DNA of 64,000 nucleotides from Halicephalobus mephisto (GCA_009193035.1 SWDT01000087.1:22126-86125), one strand, 5' to 3'. Positions 48,819 through 60,282 are shown, numbered from the stretch's first letter. Notes: a model not told the origin generated them from the letters alone. Translations and numbers: made by a program.

Positions 48819-50758
48819 CTATTGCTGGTTCTCTGAACAAGAACCATTTACAATTTCAGTCCCGTCTTGACATATTCTTCCTAATTTTTTGAGGACTTTG
48901 AGGTAATTTTCTCTTCCTTGTTCCTTTTTTACAATCAGTTTTTCCATTATCTCCTTGTCCGTTCTGACGTACTGGGAATGATGGGCAAAGTTGACGAATG
49001 GGGCCCGAGGCTGGCATTTGGAAAGATCAAAACTAGGTTGTTTGAAGGGCCAAACCCATTCTCCATTGAGTTTCTGTTTCTTCCATCCATGGAACATGAA
49101 ATCCGCTGGAGCGAACTGTGTACCTGTCAACCAGCCATCCCTCGACCAACCCCAGGTCCCTTTGCGGATTATCTTGGCTTTTCCGCCACAGAAGTAAGAC
49201 CCATCCCCGAGAGCGTGACGAGTACAAATCTCGAAATCAAAGAGATCACCAAAGTTTTTCGAGCTATTCCATATATCGTAGCATTGCATCTTAGATTCTG
49301 TGTCATTAAAATGGAGTTCCATAAAGACTTGCTGAAAAGAAAGAGTAAGTAAATACACTATACATGCAGATATATACATATATACACATATACATATAAG
49401 AACACCTAGATCCACAGATATATATTTATATATGTACATAACATGTATATACACATTTTTACACTGAAATCTACGCATGCATGTATGTACATATATATGT
49501 ATATAACTGTATATAAATGTATATGCTCATATATACAGTTATATGTACATACCATACATATATACACATTTGTACATCCAGACCCACACTTATACATGTA
49601 TGTACACTTATATGTAAAGAATTCACCTGAATAGCTCCGTTGTCTGTCCCGTGAAAGCTTTTCGGAAGTCTGTAGTAGTAATCAGCCCAGAATTTTAGAA
49701 AATTTCGAGAATATTCGGAGTTTCTGAAAAGATCCGTTCAAAAAGTTTCATTTTACAGAGCTAACTTGGCAAAGTAACTTCCAGCCATTATTTCGTCATT
49801 ATAGTATCGATCATAGAAAATTATTTCAACATTAGGGTCATCATCGATGTACTCCTGAATGTGGTGACAGGGGTTGATGACACCGATATCTGCGTCGATA
49901 AATAACATGTAGTCGAAGTTTTCTGCGTTTTCTTTCATCCACAAAACAGCGGCACAATGTCGTTTGAAGAAAACCTAAAATATAACATTACAGTAAGGAC
50001 TTGTGGAATGTTGTAGGAAATATTAGAATTTTTATGAATCAATATAAGATTCCGGAATCTTCCAGATCCAGTGGAAAGTTTTAGAACCTTTGGGGAAGCT
50101 ATTGAATATCCAAAAATTGAAAAGATTATAGTAATTTGTGTTGAAATAATTTTGCGGCAATTTTCATGTACAGTGAAACCTCGATATAAACACCTTCGAT
50201 AAAAGCAAATCCTCTTTAAAGACAACTCGGTTCCGACCCCTACTGTGGATTTTCCCCTAGTAAACCCCTCGATAAAGGCAACTCCTTTGTAAAAACAACT
50301 TTTCTACCGTCCCTTCGGGTTGTTTTTAGCGAGATTTCACTGTATATTGCGCAAGAATGAGATTTATTTTTCTGAAAACTAGGGAACCTACATCTTCGTG
50401 AGGACAGTTTTGCATGATGGCGACATTTGTAGTCATGTTGATCAGCTCCAGATGGTACCCGTAGTGATCTGCATAGCATTTAACAGACTTGACTGCAGGA
50501 TCGTAAATCGTCGTAATCACTGCCCTTCTGGACAACGATCACGATTGCGATTTTCTTGTTCTCAATCCCCCTGGACTGAAACAAGTCAGACTGCATATTA
50601 GGACAATGGTACTGCTCATCTAATGAAGATAATATGTTGTCAGGAAGCCTCAATTTGGGAGATATATAATCGTAAGAGGTTTTGAACGATGAACTGGAGA
50701 AATAATAAATTAAAAATATTACAATACTCAGAATAATAAATATAAATTGAGTTCTCAT
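48819..50758 (-). CDS. DUF273-family type II membrane protein (glycosyltransferase-like), frameshifted
   Basis: Exons 50758-50392, 49974-49766, 49723-49627 and 49331-48819 encode about 394 residues once a one-base shift in exon 1 is allowed for. An N-terminal signal anchor (FIFIILSIVIFLIYYF) suggests a Golgi-type type II protein. Family landmarks include SVKCYADHYGYHLELIN, FFKRHCA, the DxD-like FIDADIGVINP, AGSYFAK, LPKSFHGTDNGAI and GTWGWSRDGW. DUF273 is a nematode-expanded family with glycosyltransferase-like features; the donor and acceptor are unknown. Exon 1 is open in one frame down to 50480 (KIAIVIVVQKG) and in another from 50540 onward (VITTIYDPAVKS). Its length is one base too long, while every other junction is in phase. 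So this is either a recent pseudogene or a single-base assembly error. A MITE sits in intron 1 and a TATA/CATA array in intron 3. Confidence 0.75.
49340..49620. repeat. TATACATATA array in DUF273 intron 3
   Basis: Words such as TATACACATATACATATA and ATGTATGTACATATATATG fill the intron and keep small frames open on both strands. Same type as intron 1 of the serine-rich gene. Confidence 0.75.
50171..50342. mobile_element. 172-bp MITE with pogo/Tigger-like ends
   Basis: The element begins CAGTGAAACCTCGATATAAA and ends with TTTTTAGCGAGATTTCACTG, its imperfect reverse complement, bounded by TA on both sides (50169-50170 and 50343-50344). Sub-terminal matches (CCTCGATAAAGGCAACTCCT) give nested hairpins. 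It lies in intron 1 of the DUF273 gene and has no coding capacity. Confidence 0.8.
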
Positions 50759-50934
50759 GATAGAAAAAATTGAAGAACTTTATCCGCATTCGAGGAACAC
50801 GGGATTTGCTGATGTTTTGTTGCACTTTATTTGGTCTAACATTTATGGGACTTTAGGTATTAGAGGATTTGTAAAGAGGCAGAAAGGGAGATACCGGTTA
50901 GAGGAAATTTCAGTGTCTCTTCAGTGACTATTGG

Positions 50935-51340
50935 ACCACCGATATCAACATAAAAAACAACTTTTAGTCTAGTAACAAATGCAAATCATCACTATTAAGT
51001 TATATTTTCGTCACAAAAGTCAAATAATTACAAAAAATGGGACAATTGTGTCACATTTCATAATTGTTACCGGACCAAAAGTTAGGGTTTTTTGTGTGAG
51101 CTTAATGCAACTATATAATGAATCTAATGTATTTGATATATCAAATCTGTTTCAATATACAGTATATCATATATAATCCACCCGTATTAACATAAAAAAC
51201 AACTTTTAGTTTAGTAACAAATGCAAATCATTACTATTAATTTATATTTTCGTCACAAATCTCAAATAATTATAAAAAATGGGACAATTGTGTCACATTT
51301 CATAATTGTTACCGGGCCAAAAGTTAGGGTTTTTCGTGTA
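50935..51340. repeat. ~165-bp direct duplication
   Basis: 50940-51105 and 51180-51340 share AACATAAAAAACAACTTTTA, AAAATGGGACAATTGTGTCA and TAATTGTTACCGG(A/G)CCAAAA with about 90% identity. A short TATA-rich stretch separates them. Confidence 0.85.
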
Positions 51341-51648
51341 TGGAGGTTCCGATGCACCCATCTAGCAAAAAGAGTTGTTTGATTTTTAATCGATATTTAG
51401 CATATTCTGTTATTATTCCTGGTTTAAAAATTTTTAAAAGAATAAAAACCATCAGGTAAATATCCTTGACATGCTTTTTTCTAGTTTTTTTGGAAATCAG
51501 AAATACAAATAATGAAATATACTGTACAAAACAAGAGTTTACAATTTTTCGCTTGATCGGGGAGTTCCAAAGTGTCGCAAAATCACTGATATCCTCATAT
51601 GTACACCCTTACACCACAATTTGTGTTAAATTCTGGAAATTTCAAAAA

Positions 51649-51927
51649 CTTATTGTTGGATCTAACCGGTGGTGGTATGGAGGCGGCGGATGCAAAATAT
51701 CACAGATCGGAGCGCAGATTCGAATTCCGGCCGGCCCAAATCCAACGTCGTAAAGCTACCTCACCTCCTCATGAGGTTTTAGAGCGAAATGGAGACACAA
51801 TGTGGAAGATAGGGCGAGTCCGAGTGCTGCTGGCCCCAGCGGTTTTCCAGAACTTCCGGATACCTGCGGATTTGGAAACTTCCGTCAAGCTCGATTACTG
51901 GGCCCCTTTTATCTTATTGTTGGATCT
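51649..51927. other. GC-richer block flanked by a 15-bp direct repeat
   Basis: CTTATTGTTGGATCT occurs at 51649-51663 and 51913-51927. The 250 bases between are far less AT-rich than the surroundings and stay open for long stretches in plus-strand frames, with no recognisable domain. A solo terminal repeat or other transposon fragment is possible; no coding call is made. Confidence 0.35.
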
Positions 51928-52074
51928 GTCAGTCCGAAGAATGCTTCGCATATTGATGATGAAGTAGATACCGTAGGAAAGGTTTATCTAATAGATGCCT
52001 AAAGCACAATACAAAATACTGTGTCGACCTCGGCACAAACATCATAATTCCCGCCAAAAGAGACTGTATGTTCT

Positions 52075-52290
52075 CTTGTCGGTGCTAAGGCAATCCGTTC
52101 GGGACCAAACGCTCCTTATTGGTGCTAAGGCAATCCATTCGGGACCAAGTGCTCCTTTATCGGTACTCAGAGAATCCGTCCGGGACCAAATTTTCCCTTG
52201 TCGGTACTCAAGCAATCCGTTTGGGATCAAGTGCTCCTTTATCGATGTTCAGGTAATCCGTTCAGGATCAAGTTTCCCCTTGTCGGTTGC
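52075..52290. repeat. ~43-bp tandem repeat, five copies
   Basis: Units of the form TCGGT(G/A)CT(A/C)A(G/A)GCAATCCG followed by T(T/C)CGGGACCAA repeat next to the GC-richer block. Confidence 0.85.
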
Positions 52291-52799
52291 GCTTTCTACT
52301 AAAGATGAAGTGCCCGATCCAACGCTTATGAAATTCGAAAAAGTTCCAGAATCTTAAGTTAGAAAATACAAAATTCTAGAAATTTCGAGCAATTAAAAAA
52401 ATTTATTTTTAAAATTTATTTCAAAATAGATTGAACGTAGAATTTAAAATTTTTTTCGAAAATCAGATATTTTTGAAAATGACCTAGTCAAGATCCAATT
52501 AAATTTTCATTATTCTGTAAAAACTCACTTTTTTTTAATTATATTAATTACTAATCCGAACAAAATAAAAATAATTAAAAATATTAATTTTTGTCTGATT
52601 CCCATTTTTAGTTTTCGGTCGACGAAAATGATCATATTTGTCAAAATCTATATTTATTTTGTAGATTCACCTATATTTGTTTCTTTTGTAAAAAACTAAA
52701 AATGTTCAGAATGGTCATGGAAACAATTTATGGAATTTTAATGTGCTTTATAAAATATGAATAAATAAATTTCATAAATATTGTGTTCTGGTTTATCAA

Positions 52800-53290
52800 A
52801 TTCAAACGTCAGAACTGGAAACCAAAGTTGATCATCAAAGTTTGAAGTAAAAGTTAATAATTAAAGTTTGAAGTAGAAGTTAATCATCAAAGTTCGAAGT
52901 AGAAGCTAGTCGTCAAAGATCATCATCAAAGTTTGAAGTAGAAGTTGATCATCAAAATTCGAAGTAGAAGTTAGTTGTCAAAGATCATCATCAAAATTCG
53001 AAGTAGAAGTTAATCATCAGTTTGAGATCAAAATTAGTCGTCAAAGGTCATCATCAAAATTCGAAATTAAAGTTAATCGTTAGTTTGAAATCAAACTTGA
53101 TCATCAAGGCTTGAAATCAAAGGCCACCATCAGAATTCGAAGTTAATCATCAAAATTTGAGATTGAACTTAATCATTAAAATTTAAAATCAAAGTTAATC
53201 ATTAAAATTTAAGATTAAAGTTAATCATTAAAATTTAAAATCACAGTTAATTATTAAAATTTAAAATCAAAGTTAAAGATCAAAATTTAA
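52800..53290. repeat. AAAGTTGATCATCAAAGTTT array
   Basis: Units of about 20-30 bp (GAAGTAGAAGTTAATCATCA) match the array at 24260-24720. The following block to 53450 also matches the block after that array, so the two places share a larger repeat. Confidence 0.8.
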
Positions 53291-53549
53291 ACTTCTCGTT
53301 TTAAGACAACATTTACAGATATTTTCTATATCAAAAAACTGTTTTGTATAAATTTACAGAACTTATGTGGATTTTTCTAATCCAAACATGATCCACAAAT
53401 CGTGTCCTAGCGCGAAAAGTCGAAATTTCAGTGTTGAATTTTGACAATCAACTTTGATAAAACATAGCATTAAGTTACTGTAATTAAATAAAATTTCGGA
53501 ATAATACAGAACTTTTTAAAGTTGATTAGAATTTTATAAAAACACAATA

Positions 53550-54030
53550 AACATGAATTTTCAAAGTTTTTGGTCTTGACTGGAAAGTTATGATTTCGCG
53601 TCGAGACCATTTTATGAAATGCAATTTTAAATAATTTTAATTTTATAATAACATGATTTTAGAACTACGTAAACATTAAAGTTCATAATTTTGGTCTTGA
53701 CTGGAAAGTTATATAATTTCGTATCGAGACCATTTTATGAAACGCAGTTTTTAATAATTTTAATTTTATAATAATATGATTTTAAAATTACATAAACATG
53801 AATTTTCAAAGTTTTTGGTCTCGATTGGAAAGTTATATAATTTCGTATTGAGACCATTTTATGAAATGCAGTTTTAAATAATTTTAATTTTATAGTAATA
53901 TGATTTTAAAATTACATAAACATGAATTTTCAAAGTTTTTGGTCTTGACTGGAAAGTTATATAATTTCGTGTCGAGACCATTTTATGAAATCCAGTTTTT
54001 AATAATTTTAATTTTATAATAATATGACAC
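53550..54030. repeat. ~118-bp tandem repeat, four copies
   Basis: Each unit has TTTTGGTCTTGACTGGAAAG, TATATAATTTCGT(G/A)TCGAGA and CCATTTTATGAAATGCAGTT. The GGTCTTGA and TCGAGACC halves are inverted within a unit. From 54030 to 54720 only AT-rich sequence with GAAATCGAAAATTATAAA units follows. Confidence 0.9.
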
Positions 54031-54724
54031 TTTTTTTCTAAATTGACCAAATTTGAAAAGGAACTCAAAGAAAAACGCCGATTTTTTACGTAGTTATTTT
54101 TCTGCTTTTATCAACCCTAATGGTGGATCTTCGGGGAGACGATTTTTGGAAAAAGAAAAAGATCCGTTTATCCGAAAAATCTTTTTTGCGAAAATAAAAT
54201 TTGGTTTTTAATTTAAAAAGCGTGATTTTAGGTTTTTATAGAAATTTCAAAATTTATTTAAACGAAATAAGGTGAATTTAAAAATAATTATTTTTTCACT
54301 TAAGTCGCAGAATTGACCTTTTTCAATTTTTTTGAAATCGAAAATTATAAAGTTTTAAATTTTTTGAAATTGAAAATTAAATATTTTTTTTTAAATCAAA
54401 AATTAAATATTTTTTATTTTTTTGAAATCGAAAATTATAAATTTTTAAATTTTTTTAAATTGAAAATTAAATATTTTTTATTTTTTTGAAATCGAAAATT
54501 ATAAATTTTTAAAGTTTTAAAAATCGAAAATTATAAATTTTTAAATTTTTAAAAATCGAAAATTATATTTTTTATTTTTTTTGAAATTGAAAATTATGTA
54601 CTTTCATTGTCTTGGAAATAATATATTTTAAAATTTTTTAAATTTAAATGTTTTCTTGAAATCAAAAATTTATATTTTAAAATTTTTTAAATCTAAATTT
54701 AAATTTTCTTTTGAAATCCAAAAT

Positions 54725-56752
54725 TTATATTGTAAAATTTTTTAAATTTAAATTTAAATTTTTTTTGAAATCCAAAATTTCATTCAAAAATTTTTGTAGT
54801 TTTGTCTTCCAAAAAAAATCAAGATTTAGGTGCGGTCCTGGATCTGACGTCGGATGAAAACGGAAGACTGGATTTTCTTTGTGGATTTTCTCTGAAAGGA
54901 TAGGAATCATTGTGGAAATTTGATTGAGCGCGAAATGAAGACGAACAATTGAGTCAGTTTCGATTTCTTCTTCATCTAGGTTCTTCTTCTTTTGTTTTAC
55001 TCGATTCTACACTGTAGGAAATTTAAAAAAAATAAAAAATAAATAAACTTTTAAAATTGTCGGAAATTGTGATTTTCGAAAAATTTGAAAATTTTGAAAA
55101 AATTCTAAAAACTTTGATATGATTTTAGAACCTTTTCAGAAATTCTGGAGACTTCTGAGAAATAATAGTTTCAGAAGTCTTCATAGGATTCTGAGAAGTT
55201 CCTGGAATATTCCAAAAACTTTTACATGATGTCTAAAACTTTCACTGAATCTTATGAATTTACAAGTAATTTGTAATGGTGTCTAAGTGAAGGTAATGAA
55301 CGCGTAAGAAGCCCCGAGGATATACTTCATATATTAGACTCCAACTGAGTGCAGTTGATTGTAGGATTGTATTCCGAAGAGAGTTCACCCTAACTCAACA
55401 CAATCAACATGTATATGATTTTTTAATTACAGACAAAAATGGTCCGAACATATTGATTGTGTTGAGTTAGGATCAACCTTCTTTAGATTACAATCCTGCT
55501 ATTGATTCTCCTATGTTCAATTCTAATTGAATGAAATTGATTGTAGGATTGTATTCCGAAGAGAGTTGACCCTAACTGAACACAATCAACATGTTTATAT
55601 CGCTTTGGTTACGAGAAAAGTAGTCCGAACACGTTGATTGTGTTGAGTTAGGATCAGCCTTCTTTGGATTACAATCCTACCGTCGATTGCGCTCAATTGG
55701 AATCCAGTATATGGAGAATATCCTCAGGGCTCATTACGTATTGATTGCACTCAATTGCACGTAATTCCAAATTACCTGTATCGTCAGAAATTTCCATAGG
55801 TAGAAATTTAAAAGTTTTAGAAGCTTTGAGAAGATTCTGAAGTGCTTTAAAAACATATATGATGTCCAAAATCCTTACGAAATTTTATAAATTTTCAGAA
55901 ATTTTCATCTGATTTTTGAAAATTTTGAGAACTGAAGTAAAATTACAGAATGTTCATAAAAGTCCTATGAAATTTTCAGAATTTAGAATTTTATCCTGGA
56001 TTCTGGAAAGCTGTAAAAATCCCAAGTAGATTCTAAAAGATATTGTAAGATTCTACAAATTTTCAAAATCTCTTATTAAATTCCAAAAAGTTATAAGAAT
56101 TATATAATTTCGGAAGACTGAAATTTATTTAAAGTTTTCAAAGATTTCATAATTTTATCCTAAATTCTAAAGAATTCTAAGTCTCATACTTCTTCAGAAG
56201 GCTTTTGAAAGTTACATGAATTCAAATTTTCAGAATCTCTTATTGAATTCTAAAAAGTTATAAGAATTATATAATTTTGGAAGCCTTTTAAAATTTATTT
56301 AAAATTTCATAATTTTATTCTAAATTCTAAAGAATTCTGAAAATCTCAGTTTTCCAGAAGGCTTCTGAAACTTGTATCAGATTTCCGAGAATTTTTAATT
56401 TTTTGTTAATTTCGAAAATCTTAAAAAAATTGAATTTTCGAATCGAAAAAATAATAAAAGTATTTTCTTAAATGTCTATTGTGTCAAGGATGAATCTTGA
56501 AGCTTGCCGAATAGCCCTTGAATTTGTGCAAAATTTAACTGAATTTTTGCTCTCTGAAATCTCCATTATTCAAACATCTTGTTCGATTTCTGGATCCACG
56601 CTTTGACTGTTTTTATTGTCAACTTGATTTGCGAAATCATGATTCATCAAATCCTGGATATCTGTGACGTAGTTGAATATGTTTTTCGTTCTGCGACGAA
56701 TTTCGAGATTTTGGAGATTTATGATTTGAGTCCTTAGAGCTTGATGGAACAT
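54725..56752 (-). CDS. candidate two-exon gene of unknown function
   Basis: Two coding-like blocks join in phase 0: 56752-56576 (59 residues from ATG, donor GTTTGA) and 55006-54725 (93 residues to the stop, acceptor CAGTGTAG), giving 152 residues. The first block is helical and charged (QNLEIRRRTKNIFNYVTDIQ); the second starts very lysine- and glutamate-rich (NRVKQKKKNLDEEEIETD), then IVRLHFALNQISTMIPILSE and FRFHPTSDPGPHLNLDFFW. There is no signal peptide, so it is probably intracellular. An acceptor-like TTTACGACAG lies just before the ATG. Weak points: the donor is unusual, the last 20 residues are low-complexity, and a stronger acceptor nearby would put a stop in frame. The intron holds a foldback element, and another element abuts the 5' end. 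No family is recognised. Confidence 0.4.
55297..55745. mobile_element. ~445-bp foldback element
   Basis: The left end (TAAGAAGCCCCGAGGATATA) and the right end (TATCCTCAGGGCTCATTACG) are imperfect reverse complements over more than 100 bp. Inside, TTGATTGTAGGATTGTATTC and CTAACTCAACACAATCAACA recur in both orientations, so the element is a nested palindrome. It has no coding capacity and lies in the intron of the candidate gene. Confidence 0.85.
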
Positions 56753-56763
56753 TTCTGTCGTAA

Positions 56764-57101
56764 ATACCGTATTTGCTCTAATTGTGGCAGATTTCTAATT
56801 GTGGCAGATTTCTAATTGTGGCAGATTTCTAATTGTGGCACATCTCTATTTGTGGCACATTTCTAACTGTGGTACATTTCTATTTGTGGTACATCTCTAT
56901 TTGTGGCAAATCTCTAATTGTGGTACATCTCTATTTGTGGTACATCTCTAATTGTGGCAAATCTCTATTTGTGGCACATCCTGAAGGTTTGGATGAAAGG
57001 AAACTGATATGTGCAACAATAAAGTTAGATAATATACAAGTTCCTGATAGATCGGTCGAAGAATAGTGGCACATGTGCCACAAATAGAGCAAATACGGTA
57101 T
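56764..57101. mobile_element. terminal-inverted-repeat element with internal GTGGCA minisatellite
   Basis: Ends are ATACCGTATTTGCTCTAATT and TAGAGCAAATACGGTAT, inverted over about 25 bases. The left two-thirds is a 17-bp tandem array (TTTCTAATTGTGGCAGA) that has grown from the element's own terminus. The right third (CTGAAGGTTTGGATGAAAGG) is unique. It abuts the 5' end of the candidate gene. Confidence 0.8.
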
Positions 57102-57649
57102 TTGTTAAATCGTGGTTAGGGGTTCCGGATCCGCGTGTAGATAAGAAGTATATAAAACAACTTTACAAAAATTATTGGACAATTTCAAAATTGTTATCAG
57201 CCCGCAATCGTAGATTTTCTTATTGGTCCTCAGGGTACTTCCCTTCGGGACCAAAGTTATACAACCTTCCACTCAAGTAGATTGTGCACAATCCAACAAT
57301 ATTTATGTTTGAATTTTTACAATTTTAATTTTGTGGAATCGTGAATTTGTTTAAATTTTCACAACGTTGGTCCTGAGAAGAAATATAATCACAAATCCCT
57401 CTTTGACCCCCAGGATATGTCGACGAAAAGTTGAAAATATTGTTCGAATTTTGTTGTATCTTGTGTCTCCGGGTCCAATAAGTCAATTTTTACTTATTTC
57501 TCATTTTTGCGTAAATCAGAAGCCCCACGACTATTCTACAAATTTAAAAATTAAAAATTAAAAGTAATTTTGAATAACTTTACCTTTGTTATATAGTATT
57601 TTGAAAAGCATTTTACATAACTTTCTATTTTTTTAGAAATATTTTTGAT

Positions 57650-58010
57650 GTAAAATTTCAAATATGTTTAAAATCCAGAGTTAGTTTTCAGAATCCTGAA
57701 TTCTGAAGATTAACTTTTGATTCTAATTTTAGATTCAGAATCTATGAAGTTTATTACTGTAATTAAATACTTTTTGTGGAATTTTTATCCTAAAACTGGA
57801 ACATAAACGATGTGGATATAAATACTTCATATATAAATATTACATAATTCAGAATCCTGGATTCTGAAGATTAACTATTCATTATGATTTTAGATTCAGA
57901 ATCTATGGAGTTTATTACTGTAATTAGGTACTTTTTGTGGAATTTTTATCCTAAAATTGGAACATAAATGCTAGGAACAGAAACGTCACATGATCCCTAG
58001 CGAAAATGTT
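57650..58010. repeat. diverged tandem copies of the GATTCAGAATCTA family
   Basis: Two units of about 180 bp share CAGAATCCTG(A/G)ATTCTGAAG, TTTAGATTCAGAATCTATG and TACTTTTTGTGGAATTTTTA. They are relatives of the repeats at 71-632 and 6838-7398. The 57110-57640 interval upstream has no supported gene. Confidence 0.75.
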
Positions 58011-58019
58011 AGCATATTT

Positions 58020-58510
58020 CAAATTTTTAATTTATTTTAAATTTATTGACATTTGGCTTAACACGAATTTCGATGAACTTAAAATTTCTTATTTTGGTTC
58101 TAACGCGAATTTTAACTCGTCTAAGATCCTTAATTTTGATCTAAATAATAATTTTAAATCATCTTGAACTTTTCATTTTGGTCCTAACATGAATTTTAAC
58201 TTGTCTAAGATCCGCAATTTCGATTTAAATGGGAATTTTAAATCATTTCAAATTTCTTATTTTTGTTCTTAACGCTAATTTTAACTCGTCTAAGATCCGC
58301 AATTTCGATTTAAATGGGAATTTTAAATCATTTCAAATTTCTTATTTTTGTTCTTAACGCTAATTTTAACTCGTCTAAGATCCTTAATTTCGATCTAAAT
58401 AATAATTTTAAATCATTTCAAATTTTTTATTTTTGTCCTAACGCGAATTTTAACTTGTCTAAGATCCTTAATTTCGATCTAAATGAGAATTTTAAGTTCA
58501 TTTTGTTCAT
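58020..58510. repeat. ~86-bp tandem repeat, about five copies
   Basis: Units carry TTTTAACTCGTCTAAGATCC, GCAATTTCGATTTAAATGGG and AATCATTTCAAATTTCTTAT. The next interval to 59250 contains a unique stretch (58510-58800) and then simple A/T. Confidence 0.85.
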
Positions 58511-59321
58511 TACGGTCCTGACTTGAAATTTTCGTAATTTATTTCTCGTCGTAAAATCCTACTTGTGCTCTGTTATCTCGAGACGAAATGTTAAGTTTGA
58601 ATTTTCCAAATGGAAAACCGGTCCCGAGGCAGATAATGCGAAAAATTTTCGAAAAAATAATTCAGATTGTCTTGTCGATAAAGAATAACTGTGCTTTTCA
58701 CAGATCCCTCAATTAAGTCCTTGAATCACTTTCGGATTCTTGATCCCTCAAGTATCAGAAATAAGGTCGATCCATGATTGAATCGATTTTTGTTTGCGTT
58801 TTCAAATTTCGAAATTTCACTTTTTTCCATTTTTAGAAAAATTTTTATTTTTTTAATTTTAAATATTTCAAAAAATATAAATTTTTTAAATAATTTTAAA
58901 AAAAATAAAAAATTTTTAAATAATTCAAAAAAAAAATAAAATTTTTAAATATTTTCAAAAAAAAAATAAAATTTTTAAATAATTCAAAAAAAAAATAAAA
59001 ATTTTTAAATGTTTCAAAAAAAAATAAAAAATATTTAAATAAAATTTTTTTTTTTAAAAAAAAATTTAAAAAAAAATGAAATTTTTAAATAATTTTTAAA
59101 AAAAATAAAAATTTTTAAATATTTCAAAAAAATTTAAACTTTTAATTTTTTTTTTATTTTAATTTTTTTTTAAATTTTAAATTTTAGAAAATTTCTGATT
59201 TTAAAAAACTTTAAAAATTTTTCACTTTTTTTAAAATTTTAATTATTTTAAATTTTGGATTCTAGTTTCGATAATTTTGTTTATTTTTGTATGGAAATTA
59301 AGAAAACACGTTTTTTCACAA

Positions 59322-60282
59322 ATGAAAGGAAAATTTTTAATTTTTCTAGGATTTTTGTTCTTTTTGGCCTTCTGAAAGAACAGGATCCAGAGGCCGTTTT
59401 CCGGATTCCGTTAATTCCGAAAATGGAAAAAACGAAAATTATAAAATTTCAATTTTTCAAAAATGCAAATTTTCGAAATTTTGTAAAATTATCAAAATTC
59501 GAAATTTCAAAAATCAAAAAAATTCTAAAATTTCGGAAGTTTTCAGATTTTGATGAAATTTTTCAAAAATTTCAAAATTTTCATTTTTAATTTCCACAAT
59601 TTTAAAATTTTCTATAATCCGAAAATTCCACTCGAGACAATTTTATAAAAGTTTTTGATTTTTAAAAATAAATAATTTTCATTTTTTTTAAATAAATAAT
59701 TTTAAAATTTGTAATTTTATATTTTTTTTTAAAATAAATAATTTTCATTTTTTTAAACATATTATTTTTTATCTAATTTTTTACTTTTTTTAATATATTT
59801 TTTTTTAAATAGATAATTTTAATTTTTTTTTAAATAAATAATTTTAAAATTTGTAATTTTATATTTTTTTTAAATAAATAATTTTCATTTTTTTAAACAT
59901 ATTATTTTTCAATAAGTAATTTTTTACTTTTTTTAAAATAAATTATTTTCATTTTTTTAAACATATTATTTTTTATCTAATTTTTTACTTTTTTTAAATT
60001 TCCCGGTTTTTTATTTTTTTTAAATTTTCCAATTATTTTTGGAATTATTTAATTTTGATAGAAGAAGCTCCAAAAATGTATCTTGAAGCAGAAAATTCAG
60101 AAATCTGGGTCAACCGAGAACTCGCTCCGGTCGAGAATCGAAAGTGTGTCGCAACTTTCTCCTGGATATCCCTAAATCCCCTGATTTCGTGATTTCGTGA
60201 TTGCGAAATGGAGTACACCGCAATCAAAGAATCTGTTTCGTTAAAATTTAAAAATTGCCGGAAGCGGAATTTGATCTAAATT
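59322..60282 (+). other. coding-like islands of uncertain status
   Basis: At ATG 59322 a hydrophobic leader (MKGKFLIFLGFLFFLAF) hits a stop, while the next frame continues KEQDPEAVFRIPLIPKMEK; a single-base difference in a T run separates them. The IPLIPK stretch recalls aspartyl-protease propeptides, but no catalytic motif is visible. At 60062-60189 another open stretch (YLEAENSEIWVNRELAPVEN) ends at a TGA and then continues in the same frame to 60282. These could be a decayed or mis-assembled secreted-protein gene. No product is assigned. 59600-60050 between them is AT-rich. Confidence 0.25.

Noticed and set aside
46804..50758. DUF273 and coiled-coil genes as a trans-spliced operon
   Set aside because: The 526-bp gap is longer than the usual ~100-bp nematode operon spacing. 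Possible but not supported without SL2 evidence.
51599..51967. 122-codon plus-strand frame in the GC-richer block
   Set aside because: Several frames are open at once, no domain is recognisable, and the block has transposon-like flanking repeats.
52535..52615. Minus-strand leader-like frame MGIRQKLIFLIIFILFGLVI with an adjacent GTGAGT
   Set aside because: AT-rich DNA readily gives such hydrophobic peptides. No downstream exon could be found to join it.
54800..54903. Plus-strand open exon (DLGAVLDLTSDENGRLDF)
   Set aside because: It lies opposite the better supported minus-strand exon 55006-54725, and no upstream plus-strand exon was found.
56472..56606. Plus-strand 44-codon frame starting MSIVSRMNLEACRIALEF
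   Set aside because: Partly overlaps the candidate minus-strand exon and has no supporting signals.
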